Assembly (NCBI RefSeq): GCF_002220865.2
Contig: NZ_NHRJ02000005.1
Coordinates: forward strand, 173,738 to 237,737
DNA length: 64,000 bases
DNA from: Paenibacillus xerothermodurans
Lineage (GTDB): Bacteria; Bacillota; Bacilli; Paenibacillales; NBRC-103111
Direction: 5' to 3'
The translations under genes were made by a program, and so were the position numbers. The notes beneath the pieces are model-generated. The model had not been told where the DNA came from. It worked only from the letters and a program-made list of their open reading frames with translations, and searched no databases. Below, piece after piece: positions 11,314-22,485 of this stretch (its first letter is position 1; each line of letters begins with the position of its first letter).

Positions 11314-13750
11314 AAAGGATTTAGCGAATGAAGAAAGGAACTCGATTTTATTTTGGCTGCTGACAGGTTTTGTCACCTTGTTTCTTTTCTGGGCTCCGTT
11401 TCAAAAAGCGCTATTTAACGGAAATACATTTGAATTCGAACGTAACATATATACTTCACTGGTGTGGGGCTTCATTGCGCTGGTGGTAGCGTCATTATAT
11501 TTATTTTATCATTGGAAGCTGCAAGATCATCGAGATCTTCTGAGTATATTGGTTTGGCTGCTGCCGTTAACTTATCTGATATCAAAAATCTCGGCAGCGT
11601 CCCAATACTATGCTACGAATATGCTATACATACAAATATTGTACGCTGTGTTTTTTATTCTGGGGATTTATTTATGCAGAGGCAGTATTGGAAACCGCAT
11701 CATTTCTAACGGTCTAATGCTGTCTGGGTACGTAGTTGTATGGTTTGGTTTGTTCAACTGGCTAGGCTATAAGGAGGGCTCGGCACGAGCCATACAATGG
11801 TTCGTGGATCTGCCCGGCCAATTGGAATACCGGGATGCCGTGATGTCCGCCGATGGCCAGCTGCGTCTCACATCGACTTTTCAATATGCTAACTCATATG
11901 CGGCATTTCTGATTGCGATGTTGCTTGGGGCCGTCTATCTTGTGGTGACGCGAAAAAGGCCGCACAGCATTCTCATCCATGGGTTTATGTTGGTTCCGAT
12001 TATAATTTCATTCCTGCTCACGCTATCGCGGGGCGGACTGGTCGTGCTGCCTGTCGTGATGCTTTTGCTCTTGCCATTTATGAAGTTAACCCGCCAAATT
12101 TTCATGTTCGTTCATTTGGGCGTCGCCGCAATTATATCTCTGCTAATCTTGGGAAAGATCACCGCGATCGGAGAGCAGTTTCACAAGCTTCAGGATCTAT
12201 CATCCGCTTCGACCGGGCTATGGATCCTGATCGGATCATCAGCAGCTTGTGCAGTGATCATCTGGCTGCTGCAAAAATACGTGTTTAACACTGTACAAGG
12301 CTTTGTAGAATCGAAATTAAAAATGCGTTACGCGAACTTTTTACTGCCGGCAGCCGCTTTGGTTTTAGGTAGTCTCGGTCTATTCCTGCTGTTTGGTAAT
12401 ACGGGCGTTACGAACTTATTACCGGAATCTATAAAACAGCGTATTGAGAACATCAACTTTGCCCAGCACAGTGTGTTGGAACGAGGAACGTTCTATAAAG
12501 ACGCCATGAAATTATTCAGCGACTATCCAGTGACTGGCGCAGGTGGTGGTGCCTGGGCGGCACTTTATGAAAAATACCAGAATAACCCTTACGTCAGCAG
12601 ACAAGCCCATAACTTTTTCATACAGTATCTGGTTGAAACAGGCGTGGTCGGTATTTTAATACTGATCGGCTTCTTGGTCTATGTGTTCGGTTTATACATT
12701 CGGAATAAGCTGAGTGAGGATGAGAATACGCCTGATCGACATCTGTTCTTCATTATAGCTATTTCGATCCTTGTTCACAGTGTCATCGATTTTGACTTGA
12801 GCTATGTATTTCTGGGGACTCTCGTGTTTCTCAGCTTAGGCGCGATGGTTTCTCATACTAAATTTCCACTCAGCTTCTCGGCTATCAAAGATGAAGAGAA
12901 GGGCTATCTACACAAAACTTACCCTGCGGTATTATTGGTTGTGTCCCTCGTGATGTTCTTCATTTCAGCCAAAAATTTAAGTGCCAACAGCGAGTTTTTG
13001 GCCGCAAACCAGGCTGCGCGCAGCCAGGGTTCACTGAATGAGATATTTGCACCGTTAAACAGCGCATTGAGTACCCGTGACAGTCATCCGGACTACGCTT
13101 TGCTGAAAATGCAGATCTTGGCTCAGGTATACGAGCAAAATCAGGATGAGCAGGCTTACAAGGAGTTATTGCAATTGATCAACAAAACGAAAGCAAGCGA
13201 ACCGCATAATCGTAATCTGCTTGAAATGGAATTTCATGCTTACGCAATGAAAGGCGAGCTGGAAAAAGCCTCCGACCTGATCAACGCAAATATAAATAAT
13301 TTCCCTTGGGACATCACTCTGTATGAACGAAGTATCGAGCTGGATTTGCAGCTGTCGGAAAAGGCGAGAGCAGCCAGTAATACGGCTTTACAACGACAAT
13401 ATTGGGATCACGCCTTCACCATGCATGATACCATTACGAACCAAATGAAAAAGCTGGAAAGCCTGCCGAAAGAGCAGATTGCAGGCCGTGCGTTTCACGT
13501 CACTAACAATATATCCTTGAATTTAGGGCAAATCGAGTACATTCGCGGGAATTATGAATCTGCGATAAATTTCTTCAAAATCAATCTATCCGATAAATTT
13601 GAGGATCCCGTCAGTCGTGATGCTGCCAGATGGTATCTTGCGGCACTGCAAAAGCAAAATAAAACCGACCAACCTCTGTTCGATGAATTAGTAGCAGCCG
13701 ACCCTACAGAACGCAACGAAATTAATAAGCTGGTAAACGCAACTTTTTAA
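11306..13750 (+). CDS. O-antigen polymerase/ligase (Wzy_C/WaaL family), candidate S-layer glycan ligase
   Basis: 814 aa. About 12 hydrophobic segments up to residue 550; SRGGL near 240 and a large outside loop with the Wzy_C-type stretch TGAGGGAWAALYEKYQ near 411-426, followed by RQAHNFFIQYLVETG. The last 250 residues are soluble and TPR-like. In Paenibacillus alvei a protein of this superfamily (WsfB) transfers the finished glycan from lipid to S-layer protein; the position directly before an SLH protein gene suggests the same here (inference). It could instead polymerise repeats, but Wzm/Wzt systems normally do not need a Wzy polymerase, so ligase is more likely. SD AAAGGAG before ATG. Confidence 0.85.
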   Translation: MYKKDLANEERNSILFWLLTGFVTLFLFWAPFQKALFNGNTFEFERNIYTSLVWGFIALVVASLYLFYHWKLQDHRDLLSILVWLLPLTYLISKISAASQYYATNMLYIQILYAVFFILGIYLCRGSIGNRIISNGLMLSGYVVVWFGLFNWLGYKEGSARAIQWFVDLPGQLEYRDAVMSADGQLRLTSTFQYANSYAAFLIAMLLGAVYLVVTRKRPHSILIHGFMLVPIIISFLLTLSRGGLVVLPVVMLLLLPFMKLTRQIFMFVHLGVAAIISLLILGKITAIGEQFHKLQDLSSASTGLWILIGSSAACAVIIWLLQKYVFNTVQGFVESKLKMRYANFLLPAAALVLGSLGLFLLFGNTGVTNLLPESIKQRIENINFAQHSVLERGTFYKDAMKLFSDYPVTGAGGGAWAALYEKYQNNPYVSRQAHNFFIQYLVETGVVGILILIGFLVYVFGLYIRNKLSEDENTPDRHLFFIIAISILVHSVIDFDLSYVFLGTLVFLSLGAMVSHTKFPLSFSAIKDEEKGYLHKTYPAVLLVVSLVMFFISAKNLSANSEFLAANQAARSQGSLNEIFAPLNSALSTRDSHPDYALLKMQILAQVYEQNQDEQAYKELLQLINKTKASEPHNRNLLEMEFHAYAMKGELEKASDLINANINNFPWDITLYERSIELDLQLSEKARAASNTALQRQYWDHAFTMHDTITNQMKKLESLPKEQIAGRAFHVTNNISLNLGQIEYIRGNYESAINFFKINLSDKFEDPVSRDAARWYLAALQKQNKTDQPLFDELVAADPTERNEINKLVNATF

Positions 13751-13900
13751 ACTGATTGGCGTTCTAACTTATGGATGGATTTGTTGTTACAAAAAGCTAC
13801 CAATGTAGGCAAATAGGTGGTAAAATAAACTCTGTCTATTTTTAGGTGCATTTGCTTATTTTAACAAAGGCCACGGCCTTGTTATAGAACTCGCGCTAAA

Positions 13901-13979
13901 AAGGAGGTGAAAACAAATGGCGAATGAAAATAATACCCTTTCTTCAAACAGAGATAGTAATAGGAGGAGAAATACTTTG
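13901..13979 (+). promoter_or_regulatory. Two in-frame ribosome binding sites at the SLH protein gene
   Basis: First SD AAGGAGGTGA (13901-13910) lies 6 nt before ATG 13917. A second SD AGGAGG (13962-13967) inside the coding region lies 9 nt before an in-frame TTG at 13977. The second start would give a conventional signal peptide beginning LLNRAIVKKISAMLS, while the first adds 20 polar residues. Confidence 0.7.
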
Positions 13980-15575
13980 TTAAATCGTGCAATCGTTAAG
14001 AAAATTTCCGCAATGCTTTCATTAATGCTCATCGTAGCAATTATGGTGCCTGTTCTGGCATTCGCAGCTACCGGTTTCTCGAACCTGACCTATAGCAGAA
14101 ACGGCAACGTATCAGGTTCTGTTTACCACGACACATACAATCAAGGAGAGACAGTTAAGCTACACTTCTTTGCTCCTGATAAGCAACACATCAGCAGTGT
14201 TGATGCTGTTTATAGCACTACTTACGATGCTGCTAAAGGTACATTCTATAACTTTAGCGCTAACCTTTCTAGTGCTTACAACCATGTAACAGTGCAGTCT
14301 GTGGTTTATGATGCATCTGGAGAAGTAGTTGAGTCTGTGTACCAAGACGTATACCGTGACAGCCGTCGTGGCGGCGGTGGCGGTGGCGGTGGCGGTGGCT
14401 GGCTCGGAGGCAGCGTTGATGGATCCACTATTAACGTAGGTGCCGACGGTTCCGTCAATGCTTTCACGCTGACTAACCTGCTTGCAAACGGCGATGTGAC
14501 TTTGAAGCTTTCCGGTGAATTCGTTAACATCCCAGCTTCTGCATTGGTTGACGCTGCTAGCAGAACAATCACTGTTACTAACGACAACGGTTCTTATGTT
14601 CTTCCAGTATCTCTTTTTGATCTGAATGCTTTGGCAACAGCTCTTGATGTAGAAGTGGATGACATGAACATCAAAGTTTCCATCGCAGACGTATCCAGTG
14701 AAACAGCTGACGACGTGAAAGCCGCTATCTCCGCGGTTGGCGGTACACAGGTTGCAGAAGCTGTTGACTTCAATGTTGTAGCTACAGCCGCTAATGGAGA
14801 GACTGCAGCGGTTGACTTCGGTAAAACTTATGTTTCTCGCTCTTTGAATGCTTCTAAATCCGTTGATTCCAAGACAACAACAGGCGTTCTGTACGATGCA
14901 ACTACTAAGAAAGTAACTTTCGTTCCTTCCACATTCTCAACGACTGATGATGCTACTGTAGCTACGTTGAAGCGTAACGGCAACAGCGTTTACACTGTTG
15001 TTGAGTCCAACAAAAGCTTTGCAGACGTTGCTTCTCACTGGTCCCAAGCCGATGTTGAGCTTCTTGCAAACAAATTGGTTGTAGAAGGTTCTTCCGACAC
15101 AACTTTCGAGCCGGAGCGTAACATCAACCGTGCTGAGTTTGCTGCGTTGGTTGTCCGTTCCCTTGGTTTGACTCCTGTAACTTCTGCTACAACAGACTTT
15201 AAAGACGTTAGCTCCAGCGCTTGGTATGCAAGCACTGTAGCAACTGCTACTTACGCTGGTATTATTGATGGTTATGAAGACAACACATTCCGTCCTGATG
15301 CTCAAATCACTCGTGAAGAATTGGCTGCTATGGTCATTCGCGCTATGAATTATGCAGACATCGCTACGAATGTTGCTAACCCTCAATCCGTATTGAGCAA
15401 GTTCACGGATGCTAACAAAATCGTTTGGGCAGAAAAAGAAATCGCTGCTGCAGTTAACGCTGGTATCATCGAAGGCATGACTGATACTACTATCGGTTCC
15501 GCTGAGAAAGCTACTCGCGCACAATCTACAACCATGTTGAAGCGTTTCTTGGGCCTGGCAAACTTCATTAACTAA
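13917..15575 (+). CDS. Secreted SLH-domain surface protein, probable glycan acceptor
   Basis: 552 aa. Signal peptide with hydrophobic core near 33-50 and cleavage after AFA. An N-terminal beta-rich region of about 120 residues follows, then ten consecutive glycines near 155-164, a middle domain, and three C-terminal SLH modules starting FADVASHWSQ, FKDVSSSAW and FTDANKIVW, each ending in a NRAE/TREE/TRAQ-like motif. SLH modules bind pyruvylated secondary cell-wall polymer. High Ser/Thr content gives many O-glycosylation candidates. Codon use is clean (many GCT, AAC, GTT), as in highly expressed genes. It ends the rightward glycan gene set, and a strong terminator follows. No csaB pyruvyltransferase gene is in the window. 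Confidence 0.92.
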   Translation: MANENNTLSSNRDSNRRRNTLLNRAIVKKISAMLSLMLIVAIMVPVLAFAATGFSNLTYSRNGNVSGSVYHDTYNQGETVKLHFFAPDKQHISSVDAVYSTTYDAAKGTFYNFSANLSSAYNHVTVQSVVYDASGEVVESVYQDVYRDSRRGGGGGGGGGGWLGGSVDGSTINVGADGSVNAFTLTNLLANGDVTLKLSGEFVNIPASALVDAASRTITVTNDNGSYVLPVSLFDLNALATALDVEVDDMNIKVSIADVSSETADDVKAAISAVGGTQVAEAVDFNVVATAANGETAAVDFGKTYVSRSLNASKSVDSKTTTGVLYDATTKKVTFVPSTFSTTDDATVATLKRNGNSVYTVVESNKSFADVASHWSQADVELLANKLVVEGSSDTTFEPERNINRAEFAALVVRSLGLTPVTSATTDFKDVSSSAWYASTVATATYAGIIDGYEDNTFRPDAQITREELAAMVIRAMNYADIATNVANPQSVLSKFTDANKIVWAEKEIAAAVNAGIIEGMTDTTIGSAEKATRAQSTTMLKRFLGLANFIN

Positions 15576-15591
15576 TCATTAATGAGGAAGG

Positions 15592-15623
15592 GACTCGATA
15601 CTTCGGTATCGAGTCTTTTTTTT
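15592..15623 (+). terminator. Rho-independent terminator of the SLH gene
   Basis: Perfect 10-bp stem GACTCGATAC / GTATCGAGTC with TTCG tetraloop, followed by eight T. Confidence 0.95.
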
Positions 15624-15993
15624 ATGGGCTGCGTTCGTTGGTTTCGAATAGTTTCATCACACACAGTTGTTTGATAAAACAACAGCGTCGCGGGAGGTTC
15701 GCACCTCCTGACCGAGGCCGGCAATGCGATCGATGCCTTGTCGCCACATCAGCCAATTGCGTACGTTAGTCCTTCCTACGGCACGTGTGAGAAAGAGTTT
15801 CTGTTTTCACCGGTGTCGGTGTGCACCGCAAACTCTTAAAGCACTGGCAACGCGTTAATGATACCAATACACTGTGAATCAGTACGTTGCGTGCTCTCTC
15901 CGGGCGTGGTGATGTGTGCACGTCACAGCTGCAAATTTTTTCGAATAAGAGCACTATAGTATGCCGTCCACAACTCTAGTCTAGTAAAAATTC

Positions 15994-16049
15994 AAAACAG
16001 GCGAATCCATCACGAGCTGGATTGATCGATCGATACGCCTGTTTTATTT
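15994..16049. terminator. Extended hairpin, terminator-like
   Basis: Outer stem AAAACAGGCG / CGCCTGTTTT encloses an inner AATCCA/TGGATT stem. U-rich on the plus strand (GTTTTATTTT) and A-rich on the other side, so it could act in both directions. No gene ends here. Confidence 0.6.
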
Positions 16050-16341
16050 TATTCGGCACAAGGAACCTGCCCATACTTTATCCCCAATATCTGTTTGGAT
16101 AGGCCCAACATCCGAGCGGCATGACCCAATGCCGCTCGCATGGTCGCAACTGTGCTGAATCCAGGGTGCGTTAGCCAATAGGAGGTTTTATTGCCAAATG
16201 TTAGAAAAATGTTTCACTGGGTGGGTCACTAGCTCCGAGTTGTGCGAGGAATTGAGTGGGTGCGTGGGGGAGATTTCTACGTATTTCCGCGGCGCAGCAC
16301 TATGCACGGTTGCGGTGGCCGTCACATAACAACAATATGAA

Positions 16342-16387
16342 GAAAAGGCCTCCCACCAGTTCAAAGAAACTGATGAAAGACCTTCTC
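16342..16387 (-). terminator. Terminator downstream of groEL
   Basis: On the minus strand a long imperfect stem (GAGAAGGTCTTTCATCAGTT with GAACTGGTGGGAGGCC, several G-U pairs) is followed by TTTTCTTC, about 115 nt after the groEL stop. Confidence 0.7.
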
Positions 16388-16503
16388 TTGTAGAATGGTT
16401 TCTGTGAAAAAAGCGGACATTTTTGTGCTTAGCGATAAGCAAAAGCACGAACATGCGCTGTATCCACTAGAACCCTTTAAATACCTAGGCTTTCTGATGT
16501 TTA

Positions 16504-18171
<1,668 letters not shown>

Positions 18172-18274
18172 TTAGAAGCGTGTCCTTCATATTTCCGTAA
18201 GTATATACTGCGCTAATGACCACATTAGCAGCTGATTATCTTGTCTTAAGTAAGTCTTAAGCAGGCTCCACGAA

Positions 18275-18556
18275 TTAGGCTAAAACGGCAAGAATGTCGT
18301 TTTCACGCAAAATCAGAAGCTCACGGCCATCGTATTTCACTTCAGTGCCGGCATATTTGGAGAAAATGATACGGTCGCCTTCCTTAACTTCAAGCGGAGT
18401 GCGTTCGCCGTCCTTCAAAGAACCGCTACCTACTGCGATGACTTTACCTTCTTGCGGCTTTTCTTTGGCAGTGTCAGGCAGGACAATACCGCTTGCAGTC
18501 GTTTCCTCCTTAGCAATAGCTTCAATGACAACGCGATCACCTAACGGTTTGATCAT
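18275..18556 (-). CDS. groES: 10-kDa co-chaperonin GroES
   Basis: 93 aa, [14 protein letters not shown] at the N-terminus and the mobile-loop region [18 protein letters not shown]. Lid of the GroEL chamber. SD AAAGGAGGC before ATG. It is 134 nt upstream of groEL and directly after a CIRCE operator. Confidence 0.99.
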   Translation of the reverse strand: MIKPLGDRVVIEAIAKEETTASGIVLPDTAKEKPQEGKVIAVGSGSLKDGERTPLEVKEGDRIIFSKYAGTEVKYDGRELLILRENDILAVLA

Positions 18557-18598
18557 GAGAATATAGCCTCCTTTGAGATATGGTTCTGAATTTCCCTG

Positions 18599-18625
18599 TT
18601 AGCACTCTAACATGATAAGTGCTAA
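18599..18625 (-). promoter_or_regulatory. CIRCE operator (HrcA binding site) of groESL
   Basis: Inverted repeat TTAGCACTC-N9-AAGTGCTAA, one base off the consensus TTAGCACTC-N9-GAGTGCTAA, about 45 bp before the groES start. Marks HrcA heat-shock repression. Confidence 0.95.
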
Positions 18626-19011
18626 CAACACTTATTATGATAATCAGTTTGGAGATATTTTGCAAGTGCTTTTACCGATTTTTCATACCCCAATCATTTT
18701 ACCCATGCAATGGTAAATTATTCAATCCTAATCCATATGAAAAAACCTGCCTCTGCGGCGAAACAATAGCCGCAAAAACAGGTTATATTGGACATACTCC
18801 TCAGCGGGACAATACCGGCACGGGCACGCGCAACGAAGTGGCTCGGGCTTGGGGACGCTTTTTGGTGAACCAGCGTACACTGCCCGTGTCGCCATCATCT
18901 GCCGACAGGTCTCACATGCTGCAAGAAGCAGCAGCAAGGCGCAGCCGATCGCGGCCGCTGATCCCGCCTCTGAGGCCATACGAGACCTGATACAGAAGCC
19001 CGTATGAAAAT
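18626..19011. other. Gene-free spacer between groES promoter and tatA
   Basis: Holds the tatA-side terminator at 18744-18784. The remainder (18790-19011) is GC-rich with no convincing coding potential or recognised RNA. Confidence 0.5.
18744..18784 (-). terminator. Terminator downstream of tatA
   Basis: Stem AACCTG/CAGGTT with an inner TGCGGC/GCCGCA stem; on the minus strand it runs into TTTTTTC. Ends the leftward moaC-moaB-moeA-like-tatA run before groES. Confidence 0.85.
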
Positions 19012-19329
19012 TTATTCCGGCAGCCTACGCAAGTCTTCCCGCTTGTCGCGAGATGAGGGTGTCTGCTGAAGCTGGGCCGGCACTGCGTGATCAGTCTGGA
19101 CAGGAGCAGTGATCAGCTCGGACACGGGATCCGGCACTGGGCGCTGCATCGCATCTTGTCGCACGTCCTGCGGTGCTGCGGCATGCGCATCCTCCATCAA
19201 ACCCTGCGCACCTTTCTTGAATTCACTTAGCGTACGCCCAAGGGTCCGTCCCAGTTCCGGCAATTTGGTCGGCCCGAATAAAAATAACGCCACGATCGCA
19301 ATGAGTATGATTTCACCTGCACTAAACAC
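19012..19329 (-). CDS. tatA: Twin-arginine translocase subunit TatA/E
   Basis: About 105 aa. One N-terminal membrane helix (AGEIILIAIVALFLFGPTK), then the LPELGRTLGRTLSEFKKG amphipathic helix, diagnostic of TatA. A GTG at 19350 is in frame, but GAGAGGAG sits 9 nt before the GTG at 19329, so that start is used. Forms the size-variable pore for folded proteins with TatC. No tatC is in the window, whereas B. subtilis tatAy-tatCy are adjacent. Association with molybdenum cofactor genes fits export of molybdoenzymes (inference). Confidence 0.93.
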   Translation of the reverse strand: MFSAGEIILIAIVALFLFGPTKLPELGRTLGRTLSEFKKGAQGLMEDAHAAAPQDVRQDAMQRPVPDPVSELITAPVQTDHAVPAQLQQTPSSRDKREDLRRLPE

Positions 19330-19364
19330 TGCCGTCAACTCCTCTCTCACGGTTCCGGCCTAGG

Positions 19365-20360
19365 CTAACAATTGTGCAGCCCGCCGTAGCCCATGGACGT
19401 AATATCCTCGCGCACGATAACTTCCCCGGCACATATGCGCGGCAGCAGCACGTCAAACGAGGTGTGAGGGTCGTGCATGACACAGCCGGGCAGACCCATG
19501 ATCGGTATTTCACCCAAGTAACCGATCAACAGCATGGAGCCGGGCAGCATTGGCGTCCCGTAGCTCACGATGCGTGCTCCGGCCTGCTTAATGGCGCCGG
19601 GCGTACGGTCGTCCGGGTCAACGGACATGCCGCCGGTGACCAAGATCAAGTCCGCCTTTCGCTCCTCCAAAAAATAACGGATTTCAGTGACGATCTTGTC
19701 GCTCTCATCCGGTGCCAGCCGCTGTTCAATCACTTCAGAGCCTAGCGCCGCGACTTTGTCCCGCACCACCGGGCCGAATTTATCCTGTATCCGCCCTTTG
19801 TACACTTCGCTCCCAGTTGTAATTAAGCCGACACGCAGAGCACGAAACGGCTTGACCTCGACCAGCGGGACCTCAGCGAGCCGTTCTACTTGAGCAACCT
19901 TGCTCTCCTCGACCAGCAGCGGAATTACACGCGTTCCAGTCAGCAGCTGCCCAGGCTTCACTACGGTATTCGTTAGAATAGTAGACACCACAACCTGATC
20001 GATGGCGTTCGCCGCGTCGACCAGTGTTTTGTCGATTTTCGCCAATCCATGTATGGTTGACTTCAGCGATATCTTGCCTTCGTGCGGTTCCGTTAACGCA
20101 ACATTAGCGCCCGCAGCGGCACGTGCCAAGTGCAGCGCAGCCTCATCCTCATGCAGCCAGCCCTCTTGCAAATCAATAACATAGATGTGTTCTTTGCCAA
20201 TGCTCAACAGCGCGGGGATGTCCTCCTTGCGAATGACATGGCCTTTGGAAAACAAGCGGCCTTTGAAGCTGCCTGGCAGGATCTGCGTAAAATCATGAGC
20301 CAGCACCAAGCCTACCGCATCCTCCACCTTTACCTCACGCAGCATCGATTCAAGCTTCAT
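19365..20360 (-). CDS. MoeA-like molybdopterin-binding protein
   Basis: 331 aa. An N-terminal region of about 160 residues (VGLVLAHDFTQILPG, GHVIRKEDIP) resembles the MoeA N-terminal fold. It is followed by a MoCF-biosynthesis/MoaB-type domain with TTGSEVYKG and LVTGGMSVDPDD. Shorter than canonical MoeA (about 400 aa) and lacking its C-terminal domain IV. Likely binds molybdopterin during molybdate insertion or senses it; exact role unknown. Overlaps the moaB stop by 11 nt; same operon. Confidence 0.8.
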   Translation of the reverse strand: MKLESMLREVKVEDAVGLVLAHDFTQILPGSFKGRLFSKGHVIRKEDIPALLSIGKEHIYVIDLQEGWLHEDEAALHLARAAAGANVALTEPHEGKISLKSTIHGLAKIDKTLVDAANAIDQVVVSTILTNTVVKPGQLLTGTRVIPLLVEESKVAQVERLAEVPLVEVKPFRALRVGLITTGSEVYKGRIQDKFGPVVRDKVAALGSEVIEQRLAPDESDKIVTEIRYFLEERKADLILVTGGMSVDPDDRTPGAIKQAGARIVSYGTPMLPGSMLLIGYLGEIPIMGLPGCVMHDPHTSFDVLLPRICAGEVIVREDITSMGYGGLHNC

Positions 20361-20850
20361 AGCTGTGATCTCCTTCGCGGCCGGTTAAAATACCGAGAGC
20401 GTGAGGGAGCTGATCCATGATCGCCCCTAAATTTTCAGACACGCCCTTAGGGCTGCCGGGCAGATTAATAATAAGCGTGCTGCCGCGAATGCCCGATACC
20501 GCACGGGATAGCATTGCTTTGGGTGTTTTTTGCATAGATATCATTCGCATCGCCTCAGCAAAGCCGGGAGCTGCACGGTCAATGACACTCAGCGTCGCCT
20601 CAGGGGTAACATCCCGCGGCGCGAGGCCCGTACCACCGGTGGTCAGAATTAAATCAACTTTGAAATAGTCAGTCATCTCAATGAGGGCGGCCATGATCTC
20701 GTCTTTTTCGTCCGGTACGACCCGGTATTCGATGATTTCGCCGTTGATTTCCTCTTCTATCAGCTCCCGAATGACTTGGGCGCTCGTATCCTCCCGTTCT
20801 CCCCGGGATCCTCGGTCGCTTGCGGTCAAAATCGCCACTTTCCAACGCAT
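20350..20850 (-). CDS. moaB: Molybdopterin adenylyltransferase-type protein MoaB/MogA
   Basis: 166 aa from ATG 20850, with GGAGAGGAG 7 nt upstream; the ATG at 20868 lies ahead of the SD and is not used. Starts MRWKVAILTASDRGSRGERE; TTGGTGLAPRDVTPEAT is the MoaB/MogA signature. Adenylates molybdopterin before Mo insertion. Operon with moaC and the MoeA-like gene. Confidence 0.93.
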   Translation of the reverse strand: MRWKVAILTASDRGSRGEREDTSAQVIRELIEEEINGEIIEYRVVPDEKDEIMAALIEMTDYFKVDLILTTGGTGLAPRDVTPEATLSVIDRAAPGFAEAMRMISMQKTPKAMLSRAVSGIRGSTLIINLPGSPKGVSENLGAIMDQLPHALGILTGREGDHSYEA

Positions 20851-20889
20851 AAGCTTACTCCTCTCCATGGGTCCATGTTTATGATTAAA

Positions 20890-21384
20890 TCAATTATCAA
20901 TTTCGTTTCTATGAAAGTCGCCGCTTTTACCGCCGGACTTTCTCAGAAGCTGGGTGGGACCGATTTCCATCGTTTTTTCCGCCGCTTTGCACATGTCATA
21001 CACCGTAAGAGCCGCAGCCGAAACGGCGGTAAGAGCCTCCATTTCGACACCGGTCAAGCCCTTGGTCTTGACCGTCGCTTCTATGTAAAGTTCATTGTGC
21101 TCATTGTCGGAAAAACGAACGTCCACACCGGTTAAAGCCAGCGGATGGCACATCGGAATCCAATCTGATGTTTTCTTGGCGGCCATGATGGCTGCCACCT
21201 GCGATACCGCGAGCACATCGCCTTTGCCTATCTTGCCTTGCTTAATCAATTGCAATGTGGAAGGAAGCATCGTGATGGTCGTGCGTGCCGTCGCAGTACG
21301 GCTCGTTTCTTGTTTCTCCGAGATATCCACCATGCGGGCACGTCCTTGTTCATTGAAATGTGTCAACGGGGTTGAATCTGACAT
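20890..21384 (-). CDS. moaC: Cyclic pyranopterin monophosphate synthase
   Basis: 164 aa from ATG 21384 (SD GAGAGGAG, 7 nt); a longer frame to 21474 has no RBS and overlaps the upstream gene. Contains [20 protein letters not shown] and [15 protein letters not shown], diagnostic of MoaC. Converts 3',8-cyclo-GTP to cPMP in molybdopterin synthesis. moaA, moaD and moaE are not in the window. Confidence 0.97.
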   Translation of the reverse strand: MSDSTPLTHFNEQGRARMVDISEKQETSRTATARTTITMLPSTLQLIKQGKIGKGDVLAVSQVAAIMAAKKTSDWIPMCHPLALTGVDVRFSDNEHNELYIEATVKTKGLTGVEMEALTAVSAAALTVYDMCKAAEKTMEIGPTQLLRKSGGKSGDFHRNEIDN

Positions 21385-21463
21385 CTGAGCGCTCCTCTCT
21401 GGATTTGATAATGGCGAAAAATAAGGTAAGGCGGCAAGCGAAAATGTTTGGGGTAACAATGAC

Positions 21464-22090
21464 CTACTTGACAATCTTGGCCGCGCGGATCGTTCTTTCC
21501 TCAGTGATCAACTCGTCCAGCCGAAAATCGAACAAGCCCATCGGGACCTCCTTGATCACCTGCAGATCGAAGGCACCCGCAATCATGTAAGGCTTCGGAT
21601 ATCTGTTGCGGATAAACTGCTGCATGAAACGGTCGTAATAACCGCCCCCGTAGCCAAGCCGGCCAAGCCGAACGTCAAAAGCCAAACCAGGCACCAGCAC
21701 AGCGTCGATTTGCTTTATGTCCAAAAGTTGAGGCGCATCGGACACAGGCTCCAAAATCCCCCACGTGCCCGGTTCGAAATCCGCATGTGAACGTACCTCG
21801 AACAGCTTAAGCCGCTGCTCCGGCTGGACTTTGGGAATCAAGACGCGATACTGTTTACTCCAGCAGGCTTCCATCACCGGCGTGATATCAATTTCAGACT
21901 TAATAGGCATGTAAGTGAAAAGAGTCGGTCTGCGTCCCGATTTTGCACGAGACTCCAGAACCTCGCTTATTCTATGGATCAGCAGGTGGTTGATCCGTTT
22001 GGTTTTAATAAACCGCTCATCAGGCGGTAAAGCTTTCCGTTTGGCCTCCGCCCTCCGACGAAGCTCTATTTTCAGTTCTTTGATATTCAT
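21464..22090 (-). CDS. 5-formyltetrahydrofolate cyclo-ligase
   Basis: 208 aa from ATG 22090 (AGAGAGG upstream); the open frame further upstream to 22231 has no [15 protein letters not shown] and the C-terminal [14 protein letters not shown], the phosphate-binding signature, identify the family (ygfA/yqgN). Converts 5-formyl-THF to 5,10-methenyl-THF with ATP. Lies 79 nt before moaC, same direction. Confidence 0.93.
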   Translation of the reverse strand: MNIKELKIELRRRAEAKRKALPPDERFIKTKRINHLLIHRISEVLESRAKSGRRPTLFTYMPIKSEIDITPVMEACWSKQYRVLIPKVQPEQRLKLFEVRSHADFEPGTWGILEPVSDAPQLLDIKQIDAVLVPGLAFDVRLGRLGYGGGYYDRFMQQFIRNRYPKPYMIAGAFDLQVIKEVPMGLFDFRLDELITEERTIRAAKIVK

Positions 22091-22485
22091 TGGTACAGCC
22101 TCTCTTTGATGGGGTCGTGAGCATAATTTAACATCATGTACTACCGTACAGGAAATTGCGGCAAATCCATTGCAGGAAAAAGTTATCCCATAATGCATGT
22201 ATTTCCTTAGTTTAACACAAAAACCGCTCAAATAACGAGTACAAAGTACTATGATGGAGCATAACCTTCTCAGGTGCCCGCCAAATGCTGCGACAAACCA
22301 GCGCGAAAAGCTGTATTTCCAGAGTCTGGCACGACAAGGATGTGTGAGACAAGCTGTGTGACAAACGATTATACCGTCCGGGCCGCACGGCCAAGCCGGT
22401 CACGGCAAAGCATGACAGCGGGGCGCGACACCGCTGATTGTTGACCTCCCGATCAATGCGCCGACTGCTCGAGCCCCTTGCAACC
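22091..22485. other. Gene-free spacer of about 395 bp
   Basis: Short frames only, without RBS or recognised similarity. No clear hairpin with a T-run. Confidence 0.4.

Larger units (their letters stand above)
15624..16503. other. Gene-free spacer of about 880 bp
   Basis: No convincing ORF on either strand. Contains a GGAGGT-tcgc-ACCTCC hairpin near 15693-15708, next to a TTGTTT-gat-AAAACAA hairpin, and two terminator-like hairpins listed separately. Otherwise unrecognised. A small RNA between 15650 and 16050 is possible but not shown. Confidence 0.5.
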
